Assembly: GCF_003952165.1 (NCBI RefSeq)
Contig: NZ_RXFT01000012.1
Span: 124,001 to 188,000, forward strand
Reading direction: 5' to 3'
Length of the DNA stretch: 64,000 nt
Origin: Variovorax guangxiensis
GTDB lineage: Bacteria; Pseudomonadota; Gammaproteobacteria; Burkholderiales; Burkholderiaceae_C
The position numbers and the translations under genes were made by a program. Within the stretch, counting starts at the first letter, position 1, and every line of letters begins with the position of its first letter. The notes below the pieces were generated by a model. That model was not told where the DNA came from, did not search any database, and saw nothing but the letters and a program-made list of their open reading frames with translations. This document shows, one piece after another, positions 6,952 to 15,457 of this stretch.

Positions 6952-7947
6952 ATGCTGTCGCTGCAGGCTCTCAGCTGCCCCCAATGCTCCGCGCCATTGC
7001 CGCGCGCCGCCCGTTGGCGCACGGTGAACTGCAGCTACTGCGGTGCCACCGTGGTGCGCGGCCAGGAGATCGTCGAGCGCGAGAGCTTCCGTGCCGCATG
7101 GCGCCGGGCCAATGCCGACGTGCCCGGCGGCCGCGTTCTTGCGTGGCGCGGCGGTCGCTACCGCGTGCTCGCGCCGCTGGCCACCGGCGAGCACAGCGAT
7201 GTACTGCTGGCCGAACGACTGGGCGCGCTGCCCGAGCGCGTCACCTTCAAGCTTGCACGCGAGAGTTCGGCAGACGGCGTGCTGCAGCGCGAATTCACCG
7301 TGCTGCAAACCCTGCAGGATCTTTCCGTGCCCGGCGCGGCCTACTTCACCCGCCGCCTGCCGCAGCCGCTGGCCATCGGCGTGGCCGAAGGGCTGGCGAG
7401 CGCAATGAGCGACGGCTCGCGGCAGGCGCTGGTGTTGCGCCACCCGACCGGCTTCTGGGGCAGCCTGCAAGACGTGCGGCAGGCCAACCCGCAAGGCATC
7501 GACCCGCGCCACGCCGTATGGATCTGGCGCCGCATGCTGGAAGTGCTGGCCTTCGTTCATGGCGCCGGCTGGACGCACCGCGAACTGTCGCCCTCGCATG
7601 CGCTCGTGCATCCGCGCGACCATGGCGTGCTGCTCATCGGCTGGTCGCGCGCGCAGCAGGCCACCGGGCCGGCGCACGACGCGGCCGTCACGCGCGACCT
7701 GATGCAATCGGCCTGGGCCGTGCGCGCCGTTCTGCACGGCGCAGCAGCCGGCGAGCCCGGCCTTGGTGCCCACACACCCGCGCCTCTCGCCGCCTTGCTG
7801 CGCGAATGCAGCGAGGACGCAGCCGCCTGCGGGCGCCTGGGCGCGCAGGGCATCGAGCAGGCGCTGTCGGCGGCTTCGCGCGAAGCTTTCGGTGCGCCGC
7901 GGTTCGTCCATTTCGATCCGGCGCTCGCACCGCACGCCGGCGCCTGA
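6952..7947 (+). CDS. Zinc-ribbon pseudokinase
   Basis: 331 residues. The N-terminal zinc ribbon has Cys9, Cys12, Cys27 and Cys30. A Ser/Thr-kinase-like fold follows: glycine-rich loop LATGEHSDVLLAE, Lys100 (FKLAR) and Glu114 (QREF) are kept. The catalytic loop reads HRELSPSHAL, so HRD is HRE and the metal-binding Asn is His, and the DFG position reads IGW. It should therefore be catalytically inactive and act as a scaffold or nucleotide sensor. It sits ten bases after the CNNM gene and 40 before the vWA gene, so co-transcription is likely. I know no named family for this combination. Confidence 0.7.
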   Translation: MLSLQALSCPQCSAPLPRAARWRTVNCSYCGATVVRGQEIVERESFRAAWRRANADVPGGRVLAWRGGRYRVLAPLATGEHSDVLLAERLGALPERVTFKLARESSADGVLQREFTVLQTLQDLSVPGAAYFTRRLPQPLAIGVAEGLASAMSDGSRQALVLRHPTGFWGSLQDVRQANPQGIDPRHAVWIWRRMLEVLAFVHGAGWTHRELSPSHALVHPRDHGVLLIGWSRAQQATGPAHDAAVTRDLMQSAWAVRAVLHGAAAGEPGLGAHTPAPLAALLRECSEDAAACGRLGAQGIEQALSAASREAFGAPRFVHFDPALAPHAGA

Positions 7948-7987
7948 CGCAAGGCATACGTACAACAGTCACAGAGGAGCAGAACCC

Positions 7988-8968
7988 ATGGGCTACGGAA
8001 ACTACTCGCACGCCGCCCACACGGCACTCATCGCCGACCGCGCCGCGAGACCGGGCGCGGAAGTCTTCACGCAGCGTTCCACGCATCCGCTGATGAACCC
8101 GCAAGGGCTCAAGGTGCGCGAATCGCGCGACAACGCCGACCATCCGAACTCGCTGGGCATCGCCTTCGCGCTGGACGTGACCGGCTCCATGGGCGACATC
8201 CCGCAGATCCTCGCGCGCCGCGAGCTGCCCACCTTCATGAAGCTGCTGACCGATTGCGGCGTGGCGGACCCGCAGCTCCTGTTCATGGCCATCGGCGACG
8301 CCAACTCCGACCATGCACCGCTGCAGGTCGGCCAGTTCGAATCGACCGCCGACCTCATGGACCAGTGGCTCACCTGGAGCTACCTGGAAGGCGGTGGCGG
8401 CGGCACCGGCGAGGAAAGCTATGAACTCGCCTTCTACGTGATGGCGCAGCACACCGACATGGACTGCTGGGTCAAGCGCAGGAAGCGCGGCTACCTGTTC
8501 GTGACGGGCGACGAGCTACCCTATCCGGCCGTCTCGCGCCACCAGATCGAGGGCCTCATCGGCGAGAAGCTCGACGAGGACATTCCCATCGAGGAAGTCA
8601 TCGCCGCCGCGGCCGAGACCACGCATCTGTTCTTCCTTATCCCCGACGCGCAGCGCCGCCGCCGCTGCGAAGGCCGCTGGCGCGAGCTGCTGGGCGACCA
8701 CGTCATCTGCATGGACTCGCCCGACGACGCCTGCGCCGTGGCCGCCGGCATCGTCGCCCTCACCGAGAAGGCCGTGCCCAGCCTCGAAGCGCTGGCCGGC
8801 GTTATGAGCGCCACCGGCATGGAGAAGGAACGCGTGGGCGGCGTGCTGCACGCACTCGACGCCTATGCCGCGCTGCTCGACCCGGGCGCGCCACGTCATG
8901 CGCCGCCCAGCGTGGCGGCAGCCGCGGGCGGTGCGCGCTCGTCGTGGTGGAAGCGGCTGTTCGGCTGA
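7988..8968 (+). CDS. von Willebrand factor A domain protein
   Basis: 326 residues, starting at an ATG with AGAGGAG upstream. The vWA domain begins near residue 57 with the metal-site motif DVTGSM (Asp63, Thr65, Ser67). A glycine run (GGGGGTGEESYELA) precedes the second half. No signal peptide or membrane helix, so it is likely cytoplasmic. vWA proteins usually bind a partner protein through the Mg site; the neighbours on both sides (pseudokinase, PurA-like enzyme) are the obvious candidates. The PurA-like gene starts seven bases downstream. Confidence 0.8.
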   Translation: MGYGNYSHAAHTALIADRAARPGAEVFTQRSTHPLMNPQGLKVRESRDNADHPNSLGIAFALDVTGSMGDIPQILARRELPTFMKLLTDCGVADPQLLFMAIGDANSDHAPLQVGQFESTADLMDQWLTWSYLEGGGGGTGEESYELAFYVMAQHTDMDCWVKRRKRGYLFVTGDELPYPAVSRHQIEGLIGEKLDEDIPIEEVIAAAAETTHLFFLIPDAQRRRRCEGRWRELLGDHVICMDSPDDACAVAAGIVALTEKAVPSLEALAGVMSATGMEKERVGGVLHALDAYAALLDPGAPRHAPPSVAAAAGGARSSWWKRLFG

Positions 8969-8975
8969 CAGCCGT

Positions 8976-10316
8976 GTGACGGCGCACGCTCGCACGCACT
9001 ACGTCTCGCTGCTGGGCCTCGGCTTCGGGGACTGCGGCAAGGGGCTCTTCACCGACCACCTCGGCGGCGCGCTGGACGCCCACACCGTGGTGCGCTTCAA
9101 CGGCGGCGCACAGGCCGGGCACAACGTCGTGCTGGCCGACGGGCGGCACCACACCTTCTCGCAGTTCGGCGCCGGCAGCTTCCATGCGGGCGTGGGCACC
9201 GTGCTTGCGAGCCCGGTGGTCGTGCACCCCACGGCGCTGCGCGTGGAGGAAGCCGCGCTGCGCCGGGTCGGCGTGGAAGACGCCTTCGGGCGGCTGCTCG
9301 TCGACGCGCGCTGCCGCGTGACCACGCCGTTCCACCAGGCCGCAGGCCGCCTGCGCGAATTGGAACGGGGCGAGGCCGCGCACGGCAGCTGCGGCGTCGG
9401 CGTGGGCGAGACCGCGCGGCAGGCGCTGGCCTCGCCCGATGAAGCGCTGCGCTATGGCGATCTGCGCGATCCTGCACGTGCATTCGAAAAGATCGAAGCG
9501 CTGCGCACCGCGCTTCTGCACGAGTTCGCGGCCAGCCCGGCGCTGCGGCACGCCGATGCCGCGCAGGAAATCGCCATGCTGCGCGACGACACGCTTGCGC
9601 GGCGCTGGCTGGAAGCCGCCGCACCATGCGTGGCGCAATCGCCGCCCGCGAGCATCGACCGCATCGCCGAACGCCTCGCACGGCCCGGCACCGTGATCTT
9701 CGAGGGCGCCCAGGGCGTGCTGCTCGACGAATGGCACGGCTTCCATCCGCACACCACCTGGAGCACCATCTCGACCGCCGCCGTCGAAGCCGTGCTGCAC
9801 GATGCCGGCATCGACGCCGCCGTCCAGCATCTGGGCGTGCTGCGCAGCTACCTCACGCGCCATGGCCCCGGCCCGCTGCCCACGCACGACCGCATGCTCG
9901 ATGCGCGGCTGGCCGAACCGCACAACGCCGACGAAGGCTGGCAGGGCGCATTCCGCAGGGGGCACCCCGATGCGGTGCTGCTGCGCTATGCGCTCGATGT
10001 GGTGGGAACGCTCGACGGGCTGGCGGTGAGTCACCTGGATGCCATCGAGAGGGCAGGTTTGCGATGGTGCGCGGGCTATCGCACGGACGATGCGGGGCGG
10101 ATCGCTTCGCTGCCCCTGGGCGGCGTGCGGGACCTCGATCACCAGCAGGCGCTGACGCAGTTGCTGCAAGGCGCCGAGCCGATCTACGAGCCGCATTTCA
10201 TCGCCACGCCGCATGCGTGGGTGGAGCACGCAGAGGCGCTGAGCGGCCTGCCGGTTCGTTTCGGCTCTTTCGGGCCGACGCGGGAGAGCGTGCGAGGGCG
10301 CAAGCATCTGCCCTGA
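8976..10316 (+). CDS. Divergent adenylosuccinate synthetase-like enzyme
   Basis: 446 residues from GTG seven bases after the vWA stop. PurA landmarks are present: the P-loop-like GFGDCGKG (residues 16-23; canonical WGDEGKGK), NGGAQAGH with the catalytic-type His49, GAQGVLLD, and YLTRHGPGPLPT matching the TTRVGAGPFPTE region. Asp19 and His49 are retained, while Trp, Glu and the last Lys of the P-loop are changed. PurA joins IMP and aspartate using GTP. This copy is too divergent and oddly placed to be the housekeeping enzyme, so a related ligase with another nucleotide or amino-acid substrate is likely. Confidence 0.75.
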   Translation: MTAHARTHYVSLLGLGFGDCGKGLFTDHLGGALDAHTVVRFNGGAQAGHNVVLADGRHHTFSQFGAGSFHAGVGTVLASPVVVHPTALRVEEAALRRVGVEDAFGRLLVDARCRVTTPFHQAAGRLRELERGEAAHGSCGVGVGETARQALASPDEALRYGDLRDPARAFEKIEALRTALLHEFAASPALRHADAAQEIAMLRDDTLARRWLEAAAPCVAQSPPASIDRIAERLARPGTVIFEGAQGVLLDEWHGFHPHTTWSTISTAAVEAVLHDAGIDAAVQHLGVLRSYLTRHGPGPLPTHDRMLDARLAEPHNADEGWQGAFRRGHPDAVLLRYALDVVGTLDGLAVSHLDAIERAGLRWCAGYRTDDAGRIASLPLGGVRDLDHQQALTQLLQGAEPIYEPHFIATPHAWVEHAEALSGLPVRFGSFGPTRESVRGRKHLP

Positions 10317-10461
10317 TCGAGAAGGCGGGGGGCAGCCGGCGGCGGCGCGTGACCTGTCCATTCAGCGGCAAAAAGCGGGTTCTGTTGCAACGAGCGCCTC
10401 GTTCCGGGCTCCTGGCATGCCGGCCGACGTCTCTGTACGCCTGCTACCGGTTTGTCGAGAT

Positions 10462-10489
10462 GTGACTTTGTGCGGCATTTTCTTACAAT
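10462..10489 (+). promoter_or_regulatory. Candidate sigma70-type promoter
   Basis: GTGACT (10462-10467) and TACAAT (10484-10489) are separated by 16 bases and lie 65 bases before the lipoprotein start. The local sequence is AT-richer than its surroundings. The match is four and five of six to the consensus. Confidence 0.45.
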
Positions 10490-10553
10490 ACGTTGCGTTT
10501 CATTTCGCCGGTGCAACCCAAATCGCGCCTTCGTACATTCACCGCGCCCGCTC

Positions 10554-12434
10554 ATGCCTTCGTCCAGACTTGCCTGCTTCTGCGTTCGCAATGCCCGCCT
10601 GGCCGCAGGCCTGATTTCCGCTGTGGCGTTGGCCGCGTGTGGCGGTGGCGGAGGCGGTGCGGGCAGCGGGGCATTCTTCGTTCCCCCCGCGCAGCAGCCC
10701 GCCGCGCCTGCGCCCGGCGGCACATCCGGCGAATCCACCGTCCTGATGCGCATCAAGCCGGAGGCGGTCGGCGTCAACTGCACCCTGGGCGGTGCACGCG
10801 TCGAGGCCGGCCTGGACGCCGACAACGATCACGTGCTCGCGGACAGCGAAGTCACGTCCACCCAGTACATCTGCAACGCCACCGCCGGGGCGGATGGCCT
10901 CAGCACGCTGGTGCGCATGCGGGCCGAGCCCGCCGGCAGCAACTGCGCGCAGGGCGGCTCGCAGGTGCTGGCCGGCAAGGACCTGAACCGAAATGACGTG
11001 CTCGAGGATGCGGAGGTGACGAGTTCTGCATACGTCTGCGGCGGTGCGCCGGGCGCCACCGGCGCAGCGGGTGCTGTAGGGTCGAATGGCCGCGACAGCC
11101 TGCTCGCATTCGCCGCCGAAGCACCGGGCGGCACCTGCGCCTATGGCGGTCAACGAGTGCAGTCCGGGCTGGACCTGAACGCCAACGGCGTGCTCGACGC
11201 CGCGGAGGTCACGGCCACGGCCTACGTGTGCGCGGCCGCGCCGGCCGACACGCGCTGGGTCAGCGTCACCGCCTCGAGTTTCCAGACCGAGTCGAACACC
11301 GGCTATCAGGCGAATTCGAGCACCGGCGTCACGCTCACGCTGCCGCCCGCGCCCACGGTGGGCGATTGGATCAAGGTGGTGGGGGTGGGCAGCGGCGGAT
11401 GGACCATCGCGCAGAACGCGGGGCAGCGCATCGACACGCGCGGCCTGCCCGGCGGAACGGACTTCGACTGGCGCCCGGTGTCGCCCGCCGGCAGCTGGAG
11501 CGGCATTGCCTCGTCCGCCGATGCCACCCGCCTGGCGGCAGTGTCCACCAGCGGCGAGCTGTACACCTCGGATGATTCCGGTGCGACCTGGATCCCGCGC
11601 CTCATAGGACAGCCCTGGAGTGGGATCGCTTCTTCCAGCGATGGCCTCTCGCTGATCGCTGCATCCAACGGTGGTGCGCTTTACCGCTCGACCGATGGCG
11701 GCCTCAACTGGACCAACGACGGATCGTCCCGGGCCTGGAGCGCGGTGGCCAGTTCCGCCGACGGGTCGCGCCTGGTCGCGACCGCCTACCTCGGGCAGAT
11801 CTGGACCTCGGCGGATGGCGGTGGCAGTTGGACGGCGCGTGAATCGAGCCGCGCCTGGCGCGCCGTGGCCTCTTCGGCCGATGGCCGGGTTCTGGTGGCG
11901 GCCACCAATGGCTCCCAGCTGTTTGTCTCGACCGACTATGGCGTGAACTGGGCCGCGCGCGCGAGCGGCCAGTTCTGGTGGTCGGTGGCGGCATCGGCGG
12001 ACGGCAGCACCCTGTACGCCACCGTGGACACGGGCGCGATCTGGCTCTCCACCGATTCGGGTACCACATGGGAAGCGCAGACCGTCAGCCGTGATTGGCG
12101 AGGCATTGCCACGTCCGCCGACGGCCGCTACGTCGTGGCCGCCACCAGCGGTGGCCGCCTCTACGAGTCCGGCGACAGCGGCCGGACCTGGCGCGCGACC
12201 AGCGACGGCGGTAGCTGGACTGCGGTCGCGAGCAGCACCGACGGCCTGAAGGTGGCCGCCGCCAAGGCGGGCTCGGCCATCCAGCTCGGCACGCGTCGCA
12301 CTTCGACCACCCTCGGCACGGCCGGGTCGATTTCCGGAGGGCAACAGGACTCGCTGGAGCTGCAATACGTGGGAGGCGGCGTGTTCACGCCCGTCGGCTA
12401 TGTGCTGGCCAATGCGGCATTCGTCGTTCGCTGA
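10554..12434 (+). CDS. DUF7151-repeat lipoprotein with beta-propeller
   Basis: 626 residues. A lipobox (ALAAC, Cys at about residue 29) is followed by a Gly-rich linker. Three repeats of about 50 residues follow (about 60-230), each with a Cys pair and the pattern GLD.N.DGVL...EVTSTxYVC, characteristic of DUF7151. The C-terminal half consists of repeated blades with the pattern SADG..L.A....G.LY.S.D.G.TW (BNR/sialidase-like propeller). It is probably a surface-exposed lipoprotein; a ligand cannot be named. The start is chosen for the signal peptide. Confidence 0.8.
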   Translation: MPSSRLACFCVRNARLAAGLISAVALAACGGGGGGAGSGAFFVPPAQQPAAPAPGGTSGESTVLMRIKPEAVGVNCTLGGARVEAGLDADNDHVLADSEVTSTQYICNATAGADGLSTLVRMRAEPAGSNCAQGGSQVLAGKDLNRNDVLEDAEVTSSAYVCGGAPGATGAAGAVGSNGRDSLLAFAAEAPGGTCAYGGQRVQSGLDLNANGVLDAAEVTATAYVCAAAPADTRWVSVTASSFQTESNTGYQANSSTGVTLTLPPAPTVGDWIKVVGVGSGGWTIAQNAGQRIDTRGLPGGTDFDWRPVSPAGSWSGIASSADATRLAAVSTSGELYTSDDSGATWIPRLIGQPWSGIASSSDGLSLIAASNGGALYRSTDGGLNWTNDGSSRAWSAVASSADGSRLVATAYLGQIWTSADGGGSWTARESSRAWRAVASSADGRVLVAATNGSQLFVSTDYGVNWAARASGQFWWSVAASADGSTLYATVDTGAIWLSTDSGTTWEAQTVSRDWRGIATSADGRYVVAATSGGRLYESGDSGRTWRATSDGGSWTAVASSTDGLKVAAAKAGSAIQLGTRRTSTTLGTAGSISGGQQDSLELQYVGGGVFTPVGYVLANAAFVVR

Positions 12435-12473
12435 AGCCGCCGGCCCACGACCAACCGATGCTGCACCCGCGCC

Positions 12474-14210
12474 TCACCACGCATACCCCGCCTGCACCCG
12501 AGCAGCCATCCGGCTGCCGCTCCCGCTGCTGGTCGCGGTCGAAACCCCCACGCCCAGGTTCAGGTTGTCGCTGACCTGATAGCCGAAGGCTACGCCCACC
12601 CCCGACGCGCCCGCGTAGTTGCCCACGGCGGCGCCCATCCATTTCTTCCCCGCAGCCAATGTCGGCATCGACGGCATGGCCAGCGCGGCCGCGACGCCCT
12701 GCGCGGCGAAGGCGTTCGCCTGGCTGGTCGCGTTGGCCACCGCCTGCTGCAGCTGGCCGAGGTTGACGGCGTCGGTGGCCAGCAGGCCGGGCGCGACATT
12801 CGTGATGCCGCGCAACTGGTTGGTGGCTGCGTTGCCGACCGACACGGTGTTGTCCCGGTCGGCCACGGAGCCCTGGCCCAGCGCCACCGCGTTGTTGCCG
12901 CTGGCCAGCGTGTTGGCGCCCAGCGCGACGGCGTTGTTGCCGGTGGCCACGGCGTTGTTGCCGACGGCGGTGGTCGGGTCGGCCAGCGCCCTCGCGCCCG
13001 CGCCGATGGCGACCGAGCCCGCATGGTTGGCCTGCGCGCCGTTGCCGACGGCCACGGTGTTCTCGCCGCTGGCCTGCGCGTTGGTGCCCATCGAGGTGCT
13101 GCCCGCGCCGCTGGCGCCCGCGCCCGGGCCGCAGGCCACCGAGCCGCTTGCGCTCACCGCGCACACGCCGCTGGACAGGGCCTGGTTCATCAGCGACTGC
13201 AGCGCGCTGACCTGCTGCACGGTGAAGTTGTTGGCGGTGGTGATGGCCGTCTGCTGCGCCTGCTGCACCTGGCCGACGTTGGCCGCGTCGCTGCTCGCCT
13301 GGCCGGCGGCCACGTTGTTGATGGTGGTGCCCGCGCCGCCGTTGGCGTTGAGCTGCAGCGCGGTGCCGCCGGCGCCGTACTGCGCCGAGCTCTGCGCAAG
13401 GCCCAGGGCCGTGTCGGAGGTCTGCTGCACGGTGTGGAGCTGGCTGCCGTTGACTGCGTCGGTGCTGGTGGCGTTCACCGCGCCCGCGCTCACGTTGACG
13501 AGGGTGCGCGTCTGGCCCGCCGAGCCGAAGGAAACCGTGTTCGCCGCGGTGGCGACCGAGTTGGCGCCGATGGCGATGCTGTTGGCAGCGCCGGCCGCGA
13601 CCTGGCTGCCCGAGCCGATGGCCACGCCGCCGGTGGCCAGCGCCGACGCGCCGGCGGAACCGTTGTAGGCGCCGCCGATCGCCGTGCTGCCGTTGCCCGA
13701 TGCCACCGCGCCCCGGGTGGTGCCCGATGCGCTGCCGATGGCGACCGCCGAGGTGCCCGATGCCTGTGCGCCGCTGCCGCCGGCCGTGCCGGGGAAGCCG
13801 CAGCAGCCTTCCGCGCCCTGGCCTCCCGCGCCGACCGCGATGGCCCCGCTGGCCGAGGCCTGCGCGCCGCTGCCGCCGGCGCCGCCCGTGCCACCCGCGA
13901 AGCCCTGGCCGGCAGTGCCGCCGCCGCCGATGGCCGTCGCGCCGTTCGCGCTCGCGCTGGCGCCGGCTCCGCCTATGCCGCCGCTTCCGCCGGCGGTTCC
14001 GTTGCTGCCGTCGCCGCCCGCGCCGATGGCGGTGGCGCCGTCACCCTGGACCGTGGCGGCGGCACCGCCGCTGGAACTCGTCCAGCCCGGCTGGTTGGGC
14101 CCCGGGTTGCCCGGGGCGCCGGCCACATAGCCTGCCGCGTGGGCGCTTCCGATGGCGAGCAATGCGGCGGCCTGCAGGCTTCTGAATACGTGTTTGGGCT
14201 GAATGGTCAT
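12474..14210 (-). CDS. YadA-type trimeric autotransporter adhesin
   Basis: 578 residues. A signal peptide (ending SAHA) is followed by a Gly/Ala-rich head with repeats of the type AIGxGAxAxG, a neck/stalk segment with the motif ATDAVNxGQLQ twice, and a C-terminal beta-barrel anchor of about 75 residues ending in the aromatic AGYAW. These features define trimeric autotransporters, which bind surfaces or host matrix. Start 14210 has an excellent Shine-Dalgarno (AAGGAGGA). An open frame continues upstream only because the DNA is GC-rich. Convergent with the DUF7151 lipoprotein gene. Confidence 0.9.
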   Translation of the reverse strand: MTIQPKHVFRSLQAAALLAIGSAHAAGYVAGAPGNPGPNQPGWTSSSGGAAATVQGDGATAIGAGGDGSNGTAGGSGGIGGAGASASANGATAIGGGGTAGQGFAGGTGGAGGSGAQASASGAIAVGAGGQGAEGCCGFPGTAGGSGAQASGTSAVAIGSASGTTRGAVASGNGSTAIGGAYNGSAGASALATGGVAIGSGSQVAAGAANSIAIGANSVATAANTVSFGSAGQTRTLVNVSAGAVNATSTDAVNGSQLHTVQQTSDTALGLAQSSAQYGAGGTALQLNANGGAGTTINNVAAGQASSDAANVGQVQQAQQTAITTANNFTVQQVSALQSLMNQALSSGVCAVSASGSVACGPGAGASGAGSTSMGTNAQASGENTVAVGNGAQANHAGSVAIGAGARALADPTTAVGNNAVATGNNAVALGANTLASGNNAVALGQGSVADRDNTVSVGNAATNQLRGITNVAPGLLATDAVNLGQLQQAVANATSQANAFAAQGVAAALAMPSMPTLAAGKKWMGAAVGNYAGASGVGVAFGYQVSDNLNLGVGVSTATSSGSGSRMAARVQAGYAW

Positions 14211-14304
14211 GAGTTCCTCCTTCGCTGAAACGGCAGACAGACAAAAAAACTGCACGAGTGTGTGTTTTTGTTTCCAGTGCCGCCATCCCCGAGAACTGGT
14301 AAAT

Positions 14305-14323
14305 CCGGCCCTTTCGGGGCCGG
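14305..14323 (-). terminator. Hairpin downstream of the GlxA-type regulator
   Basis: A perfect 7-bp GC stem (CCGGCCC/GGGCCGG) with a five-base loop lies about 70 bases after the stop of the regulator gene, read on the minus strand. Only a short AT stretch follows, so termination would be weak. Confidence 0.4.
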
Positions 14324-14392
14324 TCATGAGCCTTCGCCCGTCGGGCTGCCCTTCAGTGGGAACGCGAAGGGCGGCCGCCGCGATCGGACTGC

Positions 14393-15415
14393 TCAGCGGC
14401 CCTCGCGGGCGCCCTCGTCGCGATAGCCTTGCGGCGTCACCCCGTGCTGGCGCGCGAACGCGCGCTGCAGCGCATCCACCGAGCGGAAGCCGCTGCGGCT
14501 GGCGATCTTCTCCTGCGTCCAGCCCGTCTGCCGCAGCAGTTGCGCGGCGGCGGCCACGCGGGTCTGCTCGACGAAGCGCGCGGGCGTGCAGCCGGTCTGG
14601 GTGGCGAAGGCGCGCGCGAAATTGCGCGGGCTCATCTGCACGCGCCCTGCCATCGCCTCGACCGACAGGTCTTCCTGCGGATGCGTGCCTATCCACGCGA
14701 CCAGCTCGCGCAGCCGGTGGCTGGCCGTGGCCTGTGCCTCCAGTGCCTGGCTCAGCTGCGGCTGCTCGCCGCCGCGCAGCATCGGCAGCGCCAGCGTGCG
14801 GGCGATGTCCATCGACACTGCATGGCCCAGGTCGTCTTCCACGAGGGCCAGCGCCAGCTCGATGCCGGTGGTGACGCCGGCGGAGGTCCACATCGGGCCG
14901 TCCTGCACGTAGATTCGCTCGCGCTGCACGCGCACCCGTGGGCGCAGCTGCTGCAGCATGTCGCAGGCGCTCCAGTGGGTGGTGGCCTCGCGCCCGTCGA
15001 GCAGGCCGGCGGCTGCGAGCGCGAAGGCTCCGGTGCATACGCTGCCCACGCGGCGCACGCGCGGCGCGACCTCTGCGATCCATTCGCTCACCTTCTGTTC
15101 GAGGATGGCAGAGCGCACCGAGGGCTCGTCGCCGCCGGCCACGATCAGCGTGTCGATCGCGGCCGGCAGTTCGCGCAGCGCCAGCGTGCCCGCGAAGCTC
15201 AGGCCGCCGTTGGTGGGCACGCTGCCGCCCGCGGGCGACGCGATGTGCAGCCGATAAGTGCCGGGGCGCATCTGCTCGGCCTTGCTGAAGACGCTGGCCG
15301 GGCCGGCGATGTCGATGGCCTCGACGCCATCGAAGGCGAGCAGCACCACCGCGCCGCCGGCGCCATGGCTGGCAGAAACAGCGGCTTCTTCGTCCTTGTG
15401 GGGCAGGGTGGGCAT
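14393..15415 (-). CDS. GlxA-family transcriptional regulator (DJ-1/PfpI + AraC)
   Basis: 340 residues. The N-terminal DJ-1/PfpI-like domain carries the nucleophile-elbow Cys in VGSVCTGAF. The C-terminal AraC-type double helix-turn-helix covers about the last 95 residues (EDLSVEAMAGRVQMSPRNFARAF and the second motif EKIASRSGFRSVDALQRAF). A start at 15445 is also open but would leave only 12 bases to the divergent gene, so 15415 is preferred. It is divergent from a lipoprotein with the same DJ-1/PfpI fold, which it may regulate. Confidence 0.87.
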   Translation of the reverse strand: MPTLPHKDEEAAVSASHGAGGAVVLLAFDGVEAIDIAGPASVFSKAEQMRPGTYRLHIASPAGGSVPTNGGLSFAGTLALRELPAAIDTLIVAGGDEPSVRSAILEQKVSEWIAEVAPRVRRVGSVCTGAFALAAAGLLDGREATTHWSACDMLQQLRPRVRVQRERIYVQDGPMWTSAGVTTGIELALALVEDDLGHAVSMDIARTLALPMLRGGEQPQLSQALEAQATASHRLRELVAWIGTHPQEDLSVEAMAGRVQMSPRNFARAFATQTGCTPARFVEQTRVAAAAQLLRQTGWTQEKIASRSGFRSVDALQRAFARQHGVTPQGYRDEGAREGR

Positions 15416-15457
15416 TCTTAGTCTCAGGGCATTGCTTGCAGCCATGGAGGAACGGCG

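Noticed and set aside
5487..7022. Long antisense open frame over the CNNM gene
   Set aside because: Composition is His/Arg/Ala shadow of GC-rich codons, no domain, no start signal.
12474..15083. A very long reverse-strand frame joining the YadA-type gene with upstream sequence
   Set aside because: The extension runs antisense of the regulator gene in another frame. The signal peptide and Shine-Dalgarno at 14210 define the real start.
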